From assembly GCA_963971225.1 (NCBI GenBank), contig OZ020267.1, forward strand, positions 7,963,574 through 8,027,573: a stretch of 64,000 bases of DNA, read 5' to 3'. This document shows positions 12,021 to 25,769 of the stretch, piece after piece; the first letter of the stretch is position 1; each line of letters opens with the position of its first letter. The position numbers and the translations under genes were made by a program. This DNA comes from Melieria omissa (Eukaryota; Arthropoda; Insecta; Diptera; Ulidiidae). The notes beneath the pieces are model-generated. The model had not been told where the DNA came from, did no database searches, and worked only from the letters and a program-made list of their open reading frames with translations.

Positions 12021-12767
12021 CTTTTATTATGAGAAAATCTTTATAGAAAACAAGTGCAAAAGAAGTGCTTCTTAAATGCCGATGATTTTGTAATAAAATA
12101 AATAATTAAATAAAAATTAAATAATTAAAAAAATTAAAGTGAAATTCGCTCTGAAATATTTAGTTAAAAGCGTTTAGTTGGATAAACTTTAAAATCTTGT
12201 TATTGCTTAAATTTTAATTTTTAAATCAAACTAACTAAAAACAAAGAAATATTGCAATATTTAATTTAGTTGTAATAGCAAAACAGACGACTCAATTTCT
12301 AATAACTTTGCTTGAAATATCGAAATATCGTAAGTTAATGAGAACAATTCTGAAGAGTACAGCTTATTTATTAGTCAATTGATTGCTCATTCACATGTAA
12401 TTTTTAGTTTTTATCACGAGGGCAATGAAATTAATGAATGAATGAAAAGGCAGAGGAATTCGCCAGTGATGGATCCAGTTTTATAGAACCTAAACCAGTG
12501 ATTGAATGCACTACGACATTGCACTCAATAGAACTCTCACTACTTGCACAGTTTTACGACATGTAGGCTGTTAAAGATGTTCACTGAAACTCTTCGGCCT
12601 TAGAAAAGAGTGATTTGAGAACACAAGGATCACTAGGAGACTTATTGGTTTTAACAAATACCTCACCAAGATTGAGCTATGTGAGATGTACCTTGAGGCC
12701 AATGAAACTGCTCAAATTCGGGCTCTCTCTTCCTTTAGAAGGGAAACTCCTGGACCTTCAGTTACAA
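12021..12767. other. AT-rich intergenic DNA
   Basis: Low-complexity AT-rich sequence with one leftover satellite junction (near 12178) and no coding or RNA feature that I can support. Confidence 0.45.
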
Positions 12768-13060
12768 GGGCAGTCCGGTAAGTACTTAGCCCCACTGCCC
12801 GATGGTGCCACTATCGTAAGAGAAATTGGATTTGTAGTTTTGTTTTGACCGCGTGTGGAAACGAACGTGTCCGCGGATTTTAGAAAAATGGAAAAAGAGC
12901 AATATCGGTCGGTGATTCGCCAAATTGGTCGCATTAGGCTACGAACAGCTGCCCCATCCATCGTATTCTCCAGATTTGGCCCCGTGTGACTTCTTTTTGT
13001 TTCCAAACTTGAAAAAGTCACTCGCCGGGCAGAAATTTGAGTTGAATGAAGAGGTTATCG
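12768..13060 (+). mobile_element. Deleted mariner element, copy 1 (truncated)
   Basis: It starts with GGGCAGTCCGGTAAGTACTT, matching the terminal repeat of the better-preserved copy at 33880-34373. Within it, an ATG-initiated MEKEQYRSVIR-like transposase N-terminus is joined directly (about 12919-12926) to C-terminal codons reading HPSYSPDLAPCDFFLFPN, the third catalytic Asp region of mariner transposases. The catalytic middle is absent. The distal terminal repeat was not found; the sequence changes to unrelated DNA after about 13060. Confidence 0.75.
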
Positions 13061-15497
13061 CCAAATCAAGCTATAGTGGTGCAGTTGAGTGTTTCCTAGA
13101 AACAGCGCTCTCTTCCGGTATGGCGAGCCCATATCTTTTAAATTGTATTTGAAGAATATTTTGCCTTCTGTCATTTTCAACTGACACATCCTTAACACGT
13201 TTCACGTTGATCGAAATATGTACCTTACTGTATTTTTTTCCATAGATTGTATCAACTTCAAGCACTTCTTACTTAAAGTTCAAATTTTAGCGCTGCCATA
13301 TTTCAAAACAAACAAAACCTGCCTCCAGCCTAAACAGTCCTCATGTTTACTTGTTACCAAGTCTGAAAAAAACACATCATAATCCATTTCAATTTCATTA
13401 AAAGCGCACAAAACTTCAAAGTACACAAAACATGATAGCATAAAGTTTCAAAAATGTCAATAAAATAAAACAAAAAAAAAAGAATACAAAATTGACAGTG
13501 CTGCTGCTTGTACCTGCAAGCATTATCATTCAGTTTTTGCTTGTCTCCAAGGCCCACGCTTTGCGTATTTCAGCGCCAGTTCACAACGCCGTGTGCACAT
13601 TTCGTTTTGTGCTCTGACCATTTCAGTCGCGAATTCAGCACGTTCGAATTTTCAGCTGCTGCCAGTGGTGTTTTGCTCAGTTTGGTGTTCTTGTTGTTGT
13701 TGTTGTTGAATGCCATTGTACAACCCAACTGTCGGCCTGTTGTTTTGATTACATTTTTAATTAACTTTTTTCGCTCCTCCACTCTGGCCGAATTCCACGT
13801 GTGTGTACTTTTTTTCCCCCCCTGTTAAAGGTTTCATGTCACAACGCTGACACTATACATGCGCGATTTTATTGCTTGTCCTTGGATTTACTGTGTTGTG
13901 AATAATTATTTTTTGCTTTCAATGGGTTATGTGGAGCGCTTGTGTAATAAATTTTTATTTACAGGTCTCATAAATTAGCTGGTCCTTTTGTGGGCCTCTA
14001 AAATGTATGTAGTTAAATTAAACATCGAGCCATTAGAGATTTAGAACGGTTTACATGTAAGTTTACGTAAGTGGGCGCCCTTTCAATAGCGAGCAAACGG
14101 TGCGTATACGCAACATTTTGCTTTTTATGTTCAAGTGAAACTACATAATTCGTGCTCATCCAATGTAAAAGCTCCCAATCACTGTATTGCGCACACTTTA
14201 TAAATGTTTTATTTGCTTAGGACTTAACAATTCATGAAACTTTTTCATATGGGTTTATGCAAAAATTATGAATTTAATGAAGTCAACGCCAAAAGGTCGC
14301 ACGCGTAGAGAAACGCAACATTATTTCAAATCTTTGCTCAAATAAATGGCTCTCTCTCACTCGGCTGTGACCCAGTCACATTAACCAATTGGGCAGTGCA
14401 TGGCTCACATGCCACACCCTTAACCCTTTTTGTGCCATGGCCCCACGATTGCAAGATATGAAACTTTTATTATGTGTTATTATTGCTGCTTGGCTATCTG
14501 CAGCATTTCCACTAATTGTCTGCAGCATACGTGTTGGCGCTCTATCTCGCATCATCCCAATCACTGCCGCAGGCTCTTCACATGCCAAAGCCTTCTGGTG
14601 TTTTTAGGACCGCTTTGTTGGCATTTCAATAATTGTCAGTGTCGTTCGACATTCAAAACACGTTGCGGCATTATTGAGCACTCACTCATGGCCACTGGTG
14701 CGCGTTGGTGGCACGTTGCCGCGTTGGTGTTTGCCATCATCGCTGTTGGTGTCACCAATCGCTTGCAAACGATTCACTGAACGCTGCACGTAGCTGCTTT
14801 TCATTTTCCAATCAAAACATTGCTTTAAATAGACAACATTTAGTGGTGTTGGTGTGGCGTAAAGTCATCTTGTCGCAGCCTTGTATGACAATGAGCCGAA
14901 TTGAATTTACATTGTGTCGTTGTTTTGGTGGTTTATTTTTATTATTATTTGTATTTTATATTATACTTTGTTTTAATTCAGCAAGTCACTGCTATGTCCA
15001 TCCTTGACATTGCACGTAAAACAATAACAATAATAATGATAATAATAATAATAGCCACGGCAGCAATAAGCACAAACGATAATGTGCTGTAAATCATGTG
15101 CAAACATTTCGAGGCGATTAGCTCCTCTTGCAGGAAGTTGCAGCCATCTTCTTTGTGCAAGTCACTTTGTGCATGATTGGAAAGCATCAGCAGTTTCCAT
15201 TCAAATATAAATATAGATTTTGAGAAACTTGTTATGCGGTTTTTTACTTTGAAAAGTTTGCTATTAGGCCAAAAAGAAAGACGTAGAAGAAAAAGTTGTC
15301 TTTCTTTTGTTCTGGTTACATAAAGTTGAAATCCTACTATCATTGATTTGCAAATTTCAATCAAAATCACAGATTTTCGCAGACCGTTTTCTACTTATTC
15401 AACATGGTATTTCTTACATGTGTCACAATTTTTAAACTAAGCATTTTACTTTCATATGAAAATGTCTGATAGAGTTAGTATGAAAGTAAGTAGATAT
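13061..15497. other. Intergenic, no gene supported
   Basis: Intergenic DNA with TTG/CAA-rich patches (13690, 15030) and no convincing coding region. Open frames at 13508-13828 and 14389-14780 are hydrophobic or mixed translations of low-complexity DNA with no domain. The run of ATAATA near 15038-15055 is a small microsatellite. Confidence 0.45.
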
Positions 15498-15646
15498 TGT
15501 TACGAAAATCTCAAGTTCGTTTTTCAAGGTTCGTTTGGATTGTGTTTGATAATAAAACAACTTCAATTTTTCAGCGCAAAATGCAGTCAAAAACTAAAAA
15601 CCACTTTATTTACAAATTTACACTTGTTCTACTTTACACTTCTACT
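15498..15646 (+). mobile_element. LTR-like fragment, copy 2
   Basis: TGTTACGAAAATC at 15498 begins a block homologous to 7427-7573, in the same orientation. Sequence beyond 15646 (to about 15860) could be the rest of a longer LTR, because the first copy stops matching there. A CCTAAAAGTATGC string at 15870 echoes the hairpin-satellite arm. No internal retroelement genes are adjacent. Confidence 0.45.
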
Positions 15647-18600
15647 ATTGTATGTTTCCCCTTTGCGTGCTCAACACAGACTCGACTCCTTGCGCTGCAC
15701 ACGACTGCTTTTATACCAGTTTTCTTATCGCGCCGAAGTTTCTTGCACATTGCAGTTCCTTTCTATCTCGATTGTTCTAGCAAAGCTCATCACCTTTCGC
15801 GAACCATCCCTGCCATATCGGCATTATAGCAAGCGAATTTTAGCAAATTTGCCGTACTTCAAAGTGCATGCCTAAAAGTATGCTTAGAAAAGCATTAATG
15901 CACAGCACAGAGTGCCTTATCGTTTCAATATAAATATCCCTCTCTGAAGTGCGGCTTTTTGGGGGTCTAGACTCCGGTTCTAGTCTGAGCCATGCAGCAG
16001 AAGCTAAGCAATGGGTTCTTCTAATCTTCATCATGAATTTTAATTGTTTTTGTAACTGACATACGGGTAAGAGATAGTTGGAATTTCTTAACCAATCTGA
16101 AGACTTTCCAATATGAGCTTCTTTAGGACTTCGAAAAAAGTGTAGCCTAAGCTGACTCAACCTTTGTCTCCCAACCTAACCTAACTTTTATTGTTAGAGA
16201 TTGTTTAAATTTACTTTTAATGTCATCAGAATCATAGATATGTTTTTGTTCCTGGACATGAAAGCACTTTAGTAGCGCAAGAGATGACAAATATTCATAG
16301 AAATTGGTAGACCTTGGAATTTGAATCGCAATATTGAGCCATCTGAGCATTCCCACATAGCGAAAGCGACTTTTTTGAAATCATAAAAATTGTTTATTTT
16401 ATTAAGAGGGAACTTCTTGTTTGGAGACCACCTGAACTATTTTTTAATGGACCTGAACTATTTTTCAACATCCGAAGCAGAGTTTGCAATTTATAAAAAA
16501 GTCTTAAACTAAAGATTCGTGCTTAAGGCTTTTAATTTTTTTGGGGTGAAGTTTTGAGAAAGTTTTGGTGTTTGAAGACCCTTCCTATTTTGTAATGAAG
16601 AATATTTTCCCAAAACTCAATATGGTATTTTTCTCAATATTTTTCTCAATACAAGCTTTTTATGAAAAATTTTTCCGAAAAACATGAAAAAGGGGCTAAG
16701 GAGAGGGGGAGTTCTCTGTTCATGTGTACACAAAAAATATTCACATTTTTAATGCAAACAACTTTGTCTCAGACATCGAAGCTCTAGCTCTTCAAGTTTT
16801 TATACTTTCTTTGTAAAAGTCTATAGGGACCCTTTAACCTTTATGTGCAAATTACAAAAAACTCAGACGTGCTGGACTATTAATTTGTTCGGCAAAAATG
16901 ATCAGTATGACGTTCTCTTTCAGAAATATATGATCGTTAATCTGATGCACACAAAAAGTTTAAAATTGTTGTACTGTGTTATTTACGGTTCCTGGGTAAA
17001 TTAATTTTTCTCTAAAAGAATATAATTTATTTTAAAATTTGAATAGATCCAGACAGTTACGCACAAAGGATTTCAATTAACAATTCGATTAGGTTTAAAA
17101 TCTTTTATACAGATAAATACAAACAGGTCTGCAATCCCAAAACTTTCCATTTGTGCGCCAGTGTGTGAACTCCTCTTCGTTCGAAGGAATAAAACTCATC
17201 TTGAAAGATTTAAGATTTCATCAACTGAAGTGCTATGCCTCACCTATGGTCTCCAAAGAATGAAAATCCATCTGGACACTTCTTTTTCAATATATCATGG
17301 TAACCTTATCGACATGACTATTCATATATAGATATGAAAAGTTTTTTAATAGCTCATAGTGTTGTGAGAGAAAGATTCACAGAACTCTGGAGCTACGACG
17401 ATCTTGCTCCCTTATCCAAACAAATATTTGTATAATAATTTATTTTTATAATAATTTATCTATAAAAACAAAAACAAATTTCTAGGTTATTTATACTTCT
17501 TATAATTTTTAAGTGTTTCTCTAATAACTCGAAACATAAATACTGATTTTAAATATTGATTTCAAACATATTCAGTTATGACTTGTACCATTCAAACATA
17601 ATCAAACCATCGTTGACACAGTTTGCAGATTTACCAGTTCCGCATTTCCCTATTTACACTCATTCTATAACATTTCACACCAATTTAACAGCTACGTGCA
17701 CATTGTATCTAAAGTTTTAGTTAGCAGAATGAGCTTTCTGTGGCATTTTTACATACTTGAAGTTCTTCCACATAAGCTTTTACAATGCTGTGCTTAGAAT
17801 ATTCTGCGGGTTGTTGTATTTGTTAATAGCAAAGCAAACGAAAAGCGCATTCTTTCATTGCTTCTTCTTCTTCTTCCGAGAGTAGTTTTGTTTAGTTAGT
17901 AGTTTTTTAAAAATGAAGCACAGGGAACATGGAATACGAAGCAATGAATAGATTTAATACAAAAGTGAGGTTAGAAACTGAAAAGTTGCAAATCAAAAAA
18001 ACAATAACACTGACTTTATAAAAGTCGCTAAACATTTTTAACCTCAACATTCCAGGCCTTTATGTATTGAATAATAAATTGCACAGAGTAAATTCATTTA
18101 TATTTTAGTTCATATTTTATGGAACTTAAAGTTTTTTGGTTTTTTTTTTAATAAAAAAATTGATTAATATAAAAAAATTAATATAAAATATAAATACGAG
18201 TTTAACTTGGTTTTAGGAATGGTTGTTATTAATATTTTAATAACATAAATGAAAATATGCAGATAATAAAGAAAATCTGCATTAGTTGGGATGTGCTCAA
18301 CTTCAGTTTAGCAAAGTCTTTTAGTAAATTATTATATTATAAATTTTAGTAAATTAATTAACAATTTTTCCATACATAACCTTTTCGTAGCATTCACATT
18401 CCAAACAGGTTAAGCTTGTGGTATCACAATGGCACAATGGTATATACAAATTTATGCCTAAGTGTGTCTCATATGTACAGAGGGAGCAAACATTACGTAC
18501 CATAACCTAACTTATAAGGCGTTGCAAATGTTGACTAAACCTGTTTATGTCTGCTTTTTCTTGGTTGTCTTTTTTATCTTCTTTTCCATTATCTTCTTTT

Positions 18601-19747
18601 TCTTCTTCTTATTTTTGTTTCTTGTTTCTTAAACGTTTTCAAACACCTTGAGTGTCATCGCCGGAACCACTGCCGTCTTTCACGTTCCATAGTTTTGTTG
18701 CAGAACTTCAGAGTGAGTTCCTTCTCAACAAACTAATGTTCCCGTTAGCCATCGCACCCCAGGATCCCAGACATATTCCAGTCTCGAAAGTCCTGGGATT
18801 TTAGAGATTGCATTGAAATAAAATTGCTAATTTGTACCTAATACTTTACTAAACAAATTTTGGGAAGTTCAGATTAAATAAATTTGATGCCAAGCAAAAA
18901 CAATTTCTTATCTAAGACTTTGATAAAAGAAATTGACCTTTTTTGCGATGTTTACTAAGCGTTCAAGCAAAAAGTTTTGAGTCTGAAAGATAATCAGCAG
19001 AGGTTATTTGCAATAAATTTCAATATCACTTGACTTTTTTTATAGAAATCGAAATAAAACTAAAAGTACAAACAAATTAATATTTTATTTTTTTATCAAA
19101 TATGCATATATTGGCACTTTATGATATACATACAAACATATAGTATGGTACAAATCAATAAGTATGTTTAAGTGTTATTTTCGTATAAAACGTAATGTTA
19201 TCAAATACGTTAAATGTTGCATAAAAATGCTGAAAGTTGAACACAATGTGACTAAACTCAAGATAAAGAATCTTGAAATTAACCCAAATGTGATTTAAGT
19301 GTGTACATTTTTATGGAAAATATACGATAAACATGTATTAATGCAATTTAGGAAAATCATTTAATTTAAAAAATTTGTTATAAGAATAAGGGATTAAATC
19401 TCGGGATCACGAGATTTGAATTTTCAATGGCAAAATGGTCAAAAAATGCGATCCCTAGTCCGCAATAATAAAATATATATGTATATATATGTATAGCTTT
19501 TCTTCAGCAAAATATAACTTCTACTTATTAATTTTGTTTTAATTGTTTAAAAAAGCAATTTCATGTTATGTCAATCTTAGCGGTTTTTGAAATATTTTTA
19601 TTAAGAATATATTTGTTTACTTGTTTGTTAGGTGATAAAAAATTTGTATATATCTTTATGTTCCTGAATGTGTCTCATATAGAGGCAGCCACCGCAATCT
19701 ACCTTTAAGCTTTCGAATGAAATATTAAAGTATATCGCACTAAAATA
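15647..19747. other. AT-rich intergenic DNA
   Basis: More than 4 kb with no long open frame. It includes AACCTAACCTAAC (16175-16187), a short perfect 8-bp-arm inverted repeat (AAATCTCG/CGAGATTT, 19396-19417), TATATG microsatellites near 19475 and TTC-rich runs near 17865 and 18590. Nothing supports a gene. Confidence 0.5.
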
Positions 19748-20691
19748 CCTTGTGACCGAAAAGTTTCCGGAAATTTTAAATAAAACGCAAAATTCTTAAT
19801 CTTCATCAATATTTATTTTATCTCCTTCAAAATATGCTCCATTAGAAGCGATATACATATGCCAACGTTTCTTCCAATCATCAAAACATTTTTTATAGGC
19901 GCTTTCCGGTATGGCTTTGAGTTCCCTTTGCGAATTCTGTTTTACGTCTTCTATGGATTCAAAACGCGTTCCTCTGAGTGGTAATTTGAGTTGGGAAACA
20001 GGAAAAAGTCACACGGTGCAAGATCAGGTGAATACGGTGGCTGTTCGATGGTATTTATTGAATGTTTGGCCTTAAAATCGTTGATAATGTTGGCTCGGTG
20101 CGAGGGAGCATTATCGTCATGAAAAATCCATGAATTATCCTTCCACAATTGAGGCCGTTTTCGGCGGATATTTTCACGCAAACGTCTTAAAACAGTCAAA
20201 TAATAGTCTTTACCGACTGTTTGTCCTTCAGGGACGAATTCATGATGCACCACACCACGAATATCGAAGAAAACAATCAGCATTACCTTGATTTTCGAGC
20301 GACTTTGGCGTGGTTTTTTCGGTTTCGGCTCGTCTTTTCCTCTCCATTCCGATGGTTGTTGGCTTGTTTGCATGTCGTACTCGTAGACCCATGTCTCGTC
20401 ACCAGTTATGATGCGTTCCATGAAAGTTGGATCGGAATTGGCACGATCAAGCACGTCCAAAGAGACCTGTTCACGGTACTCATTTTGAAGAAACTTCTCA
20501 ACAAAATCGCAACGCACTACTGAGGTGAACTGGTTTCAACAGCTGCCGTAAACAAACTGTCTGACAGATCGCGCTCATTTTTGACATAGTAATTAAGGAC
20601 AGTGCTACCAACCTACAGAAACTTAAAATATCGAAAAATATACAGCGCGCGAATTTTAAATAAGATTTCCGGAAACTTTTCGGTCACAATG
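19748..20691 (-). mobile_element. Mariner element with TIRs and TA target; broken transposase
   Basis: Terminal inverted repeats of about 25 bp (TTGTGACCGAAAAGTTTCCG...) lie at 19750-19774 and, inverted, at 20665-20689. TA dinucleotides flank the element at 19746-19747 and 20692-20693. The minus strand carries a transposase from about 20517 with all three catalytic Asp regions: TGDETWVYEYD, IFHDDNAPSHRA and YSPDLAPCDFFLFP. The N-terminal helix-turn-helix half is missing, consistent with a length of 944 bp against about 1.3 kb for full mariners. A one-base frameshift near 19991 separates the third Asp motif from the normal C-terminus, which continues in another frame (RGTRFESIEDVKQNSQ). The copy cannot make active transposase. 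Confidence 0.9.
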
Positions 20692-20693
20692 TA

Positions 20694-21985
20694 TATATAA
20701 AAACGACAAACACAAACACAATTTGCTGCAGACTCAACAAAAACAAGTTTGAATATTTCAAGTTAAAAAAAGTTTCATATTTAGGAGAAGGATTAGTTCA
20801 TAAATCAACTAAAAGAGCAACTGCTGAGCAAATCATATTGCAAACGAAATTTATGTACAAAAAATTGCATGGATTTCCTCATAATTTAATTTTACTTTTA
20901 ATTTAATTTAATTTCAGACTCAAACATATGATTTCCAATTTAAAATTGTAGGTATATATTTCCAATGTATATTATATATTTATATATATTTCCAATGGCA
21001 AATATTATTAGATAATTGAAATACGAATATGACTGAAATAACTGATACTCATTTATTTAAGTGATGGCTGGTTCAGAATTGTTCAAAATTAGTATATAAG
21101 TGAAAGATATAAATTCTTTCATTTGATTGTAAGCACAGTTGATCTTCAATGACCCGAAAAGCACTGAAGCTCACTAAAAAACGTTCTAAGAATGAATTAT
21201 AAACTAAATTGTCTCCTCATTTGCTCTGTTTGGGAGCATAGGACCTCAACAAGGCTTTGTAATCTCACCCGATTTGTAGGAATTTCAATGTTGACTGCCG
21301 CTAGTTTGCGACTTTGCGACCTTCCATAATTGTTTTTTGGGCGATCTCGATTTCTGCTTCCTTGTAGATTCCATTCAAGCGCCATTTTTGTGATGCTGAA
21401 TGGTGATACTTAAGGAATGTCTATTCATCTCTATCTATCTCTTCTTTGCTTTATCTGCTTGCATAAGGGTTCTTATCTGTCCTAACAATCACTCGTCAGT
21501 TTCTAGAGCTCATCGTTTCTGACTATGTTTGGCTATGATTCTGCAAATGAACCGTAAAGACTTGCTGACGAGAAAATGGAAGTGTCTGGGCAATTTTTTT
21601 TTTTTTAATTTGAGCATACGTGCAAGGAATGGACCCTTTTAATGCAAAGCATTGCGTTTGCTTAGAAAAGATATATAGGGTAAAAGCCTAATATGGGTTA
21701 GGAAGGGTGCGAGATCTCTCTCTCTCTCTCTGTTTTGAACCCATCAACTAGCCAATTGTTCACTATCATACAACAGCATTGATTTCACACATGCATTGAA
21801 TATTCGTAGCTTCCTGGGACGGATGGATGGATGTGAATGGGAGCCGAGGAAAATACCTAAGGGAGGTTATTACCTCAAGCACTCAGGCTTTATAGCCCAT
21901 TTTACTTTAAGCTCAGTAATGAGTTTGATAGAGGAGATGGGAATGGGAAAAGAAAAAGAGAAATTGGGTGGAAAGGGAGAGAGAG
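20694..21985. other. Intergenic, no gene supported
   Basis: AT-rich DNA with a CT microsatellite at 21714-21731. The last 300 bp could be 3'-untranslated sequence of the minus-strand retrotransposon that follows, but no tail or target duplication is visible. Confidence 0.4.
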
Positions 21986-22770
21986 TTATGAGTTCTGCTG
22001 TGCATATTTCCCGGACTCATTAATGAATCTCAGGAGATCACACAGGGTGAGAGAATGAAGTTCGTCCATTCTCATAACATCTGAACCCAGAGTGTGCAAT
22101 CTCGTTCTAGAGAAGGCAGGACATGCACAGAGAAAGTGCTCTGTACTATCTACCTCCTCCAGGCAAGACACGCAAGTCGGATCTTCGCCCATGGATTGTG
22201 TGCTCTGATTAACCCGACCATTCGTCGGAGGTCTTTCCTTCCCAGCTTCTGGAGAAAATTCCCTGCTTTCCTGTTCGGGCTTTTCACAAAACACTTGGCA
22301 GTTTTACAGCTTCCCAAGCTAGAGCAACGTTCTCTATGTAGGTTATTTACAAAGGACTTGATCCAGTCCAGGGTTCCTGCTAGAATGGTGCCGATTATTG
22401 GTTCTGGTCCCATGGGTGTGCACCCTGATCCACAGTTAGCCAGTTCATCGGCAGTTTCGTTACCTAGAACAACGCAGTGTCCCGGCACCCAGATAAGTTG
22501 GAGCTTATTACGTCTCGCGACTGATTTTTGATGATCTGATCTTACATTCTTGGGCAATCTTGGAGGTAACACGCGTGTTCTCCAGGGCCATAAGTGCTGC
22601 TTGAATGTCACTACAGACTCCTATATGTTTTCTGCACCATTTCCTCCCGATTATCCATTTCGCTACCTTCAGAATTTCCGTCTGAAGCTGAGTGCTTGAC
22701 CAAACTGTCTACAGACTAGTCCGGGGGAAGTCCTTGCTTTACACATCCTGTCAGCGGTGCCTTTCTTGGC
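21986..22770 (-). mobile_element. RNase H-bearing non-LTR retrotransposon remnant
   Basis: Minus-strand frames encode an RNase H domain: VCSDIQAALMALE (about 22620), then WVPGHCVVLGNETADELA (about 22470), the conserved last catalytic region. A C-terminal zinc-knuckle follows in another frame: CVSCLEEVDSTEHFLCACPAF (C-x2-C-x8-H-x4-C, about 22120-22180). Known non-LTR elements with RNase H before a CCHC tail include I- and LOA-type elements. At least two frameshifts break the frame, and the reverse transcriptase core is absent. Confidence 0.7.
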
Positions 22771-24300
22771 TCTGTCGTCTACTGAGGTAGTAAAAACTAA
22801 ATTAAATAAATGCTAATTTAAATATTATATTAATGGGTTGAATATGGCTGATTTCAAAATTTGCATAGAATTTTTGTATAAATTGAATACAAAAAATTAC
22901 ACAAATCAGGTAAATTTTCTCATCGAATCTAGGTTAGAGAAACAGTTCAAGCCAAATTGTATTCTTCTAGCTCTACTTTTTCGAAACATAAACAGACTGC
23001 TGTCAGGCGAGTAAATAAACAGATGGACAGCTAAACAGGCAGAAAAACTAATGGACAGACACTCGGACAGACGTACGCACCTAATTTTCAGGCACATTCA
23101 TGCATATACGAAGAGTTAACGAAGGGGTTGATTTTAGTTAGTAAGAATTCGACTTGCTGATGAGTAGATAAAAGATATAGAACCATATATATAAGGACGA
23201 AGATGTCTGCATCAATTCTGCTGCTAATCTGGTATACAAAACAATCACTAAATTGTTCTGTATGCATATTTTTCTGTACTTTATGTTTGATTTAAATTAT
23301 CGCATATATTTCTTTGCTTCTAGCTTTTTCCACATGCGGCACGTGTTCTCGAAAAATCCACTTGCTGAACTATTTAAAGAAAAAAATTCCCACAGTAGCT
23401 AATTTATGAGCAAAGTTTATGACCACATAACCCACTATGAATAGTGAAATTCACATTTTTTGAATGAATTTAAATTTATATTTATTTGACGCGCCTCGAC
23501 CAAAAATCGAAACACGTCCAAGGGGGCGAATGTCAAATGTTTTTATGAACATATTTACGATTGTCATAAAAATATTCTATGCCAAAGTCCTTGAGCCATT
23601 AAAGACTTAACTCATAATGCGACAATAAGCTTTAGAAAATTCGAAATTGAACACATACAAACACACAAATATACACACACGCGAAAATGCAATAAAATCA
23701 ATGCAGCATACAAAAGTCAAATAAAATATCCTAAACATACAGTTTGCGGTTAGTGAGCATATTTAAAATAGTTGTTGTTGTTTGTTTCTACTGTTTTCTA
23801 CTGTTTGTTTCTACTGTTCTTATTGTTGTTGTTGTATATTTCGCTTTGGATCACTCAAGGCGCAACGCAAGTGAGTTGCTGTGCGGCATGTCAGCGAGAT
23901 TGTTTATAATTCGCTTCGGTTTGTTTGATTTTGGGCAACATTAACAACAATAACAACATCAGCCAAGTGTATGTTCCAAATACAGAAGCGAAACAAATTT
24001 AAATAAAATATAAATAAAAATAAAAATACTACAAAGACGGCAGCACGCGTTCACAAACTATTTAGAATCTCACATGAGGAAAAGTGCAGGCGGCCTCAGG
24101 GCCAAAGGCCCAAACTCAAACAAAAAAGTCAAAACCAAATGGTCGAAAAAATAACGCACACTACTTATTTATTTTCAAAAATAATGAAATTGGCGCTGGA
24201 CGTAATGATGTTTATATTTCGAATGATGTTAATACACACACACATACATACATCTATGTGTGTTTGTGTATTTTGAAATTGCAAATTGTATGTTTTTGTT
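22771..24300. other. Intergenic, no gene supported
   Basis: AT-rich DNA with TTGTTG runs (23770-23840) and CA repeats (24235-24250). No coding or RNA feature is supported. Confidence 0.45.
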
Positions 24301-25680
24301 TAGAAAGCTGCACGTTTGAATATTGAAAATAACAACAACACAACGACGCAAACTGTCGAAGCGCGAAAATTGGCATCGACGCAGCGGCGGTCACAGCTTC
24401 TGCCACCTTGTCAAGCTGTCAGTGCCGATTTGCTCAAGTTAATCTAACTGAAATGCCGTCAAGTGTAAAACTGATTAACTCGTTGCTCGCGCGCGAAGCT
24501 CCCCTGTGCAGTTTTTGCGGCGCTGCAGCGCGATTTGGCAGCGAGAGCCGCTAAGCGCAGAAAGTGGCAGCCGGCTATGTTGTTTTGGTTTTGCTCTTTT
24601 TTCAATTTGTTTTTGGCACTAACACCATATATTGGCTATTAAAATTATATTATCCGCACATATGCGCGTAATTGCCCATCGGCCGATCGTTTGCCAAGTG
24701 GCCGAAATGCCGAGATGTCGAAAACAACTACAAGTTGGCGAAAAATCGCTGCCAACGTCTGATCGCCAGTGCGCCCCAACGTGTCGCAACAGCAATTAAC
24801 GGGTTAATGGCGGCGCGTACAACTCGAAGATCGAACGGCTGTCGAACAAGTCGGTTAAGGCCGCAGTCTGGTGCACTGTCTGACTGACTGGCTGGCTGTG
24901 CGGTTGCAGTGCTTTTCACGGTTAATGTCGCACTGCGCGCTGTAGGAAAGCACAAAAAATCTTCTTGTTTAATAATAACCGCAAAAATACAAAAGCACAC
25001 ACACACACAAGCACAAGTTTTCAATAACACAAAGGAGAAGAAAAAAATACAAAAAAAAACAACAGTCAAGACAACATTAAACACCATCAGAAACAAAACA
25101 AAAAACACAACACTAGAAATGCGCTGCAGTGTTGTCCATTCACACGGCTCGCAGTATTCGCGCCGTCGCCAACGATTCGTTTTTAAAATACAATATTTCT
25201 TTAAAAATAACTAAACAACAAACAACAGCAGGGCCAAAAATACGAAACAAAACTCAAATTTAACGTTCAAAATAAAAAGGCGCACATTCTATTCATACAC
25301 AACACAAATCCAATAGCACAACAACAACAAAAGAAACAGCCAAGCAAAGAAAGAAAACACTTCTGTTTTTTTTTTTAAGAAATCTCTTGTCGAGCGAATT
25401 ATGACCGTCCGTAACGCTTGTGATCGCTACGTCTCACCGACGCGTACACCTCCATCGACACCTCGTTTGCCGCGCTGCCGCCCACCACCACACGAACCGG
25501 TCCTGTGACTGTGTTGCCGCCGAACGCTGCTCGTTGCCGCGGAAAATGTCGGCCACACGACGTCCTCTACGCAGTCGGCTCGCTGCCTCTGAGTGCGATC
25601 TAGATTTGGTTGCTCTGCCACCCGCACTCACAGCCCGAACAGTTCTCTTGTTTAGTGTTAATAGGGCTGCAAATGTACCG
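24301..25680 (+). promoter_or_regulatory. Possible promoter and 5' leader of an unseen transcript
   Basis: Compared with its surroundings this stretch is GC-richer at 24350-24900, then becomes A-rich with CAACAACAA runs (24960-25370), the texture of fly 5' leaders, and turns GC-rich again at 25400-25640. A plus-strand ATG at 25401 opens only 35 codons (MTVRNACDRYVSPTRTPPST...) before a TGA, and no good splice donor was found in that frame. It could be an untranslated first exon, a lncRNA or a decayed exon; a distal leader of the downstream calcineurin gene is also possible. Confidence 0.25.
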
Positions 25681-25769
25681 TAATGCTGCTAGATTGGCAA
25701 TAAAATCTAAGTGAATTGAATGTTGTATGAGTAGTTCGATTTCTCTGTACTTAAGTATGAAAATTTCTG

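Noticed and set aside
25427..25631. Overlapping minus-strand Arg/Gly-rich frames
   Set aside because: Several overlapping frames in GC-rich DNA with no domain; more like leader or promoter composition.
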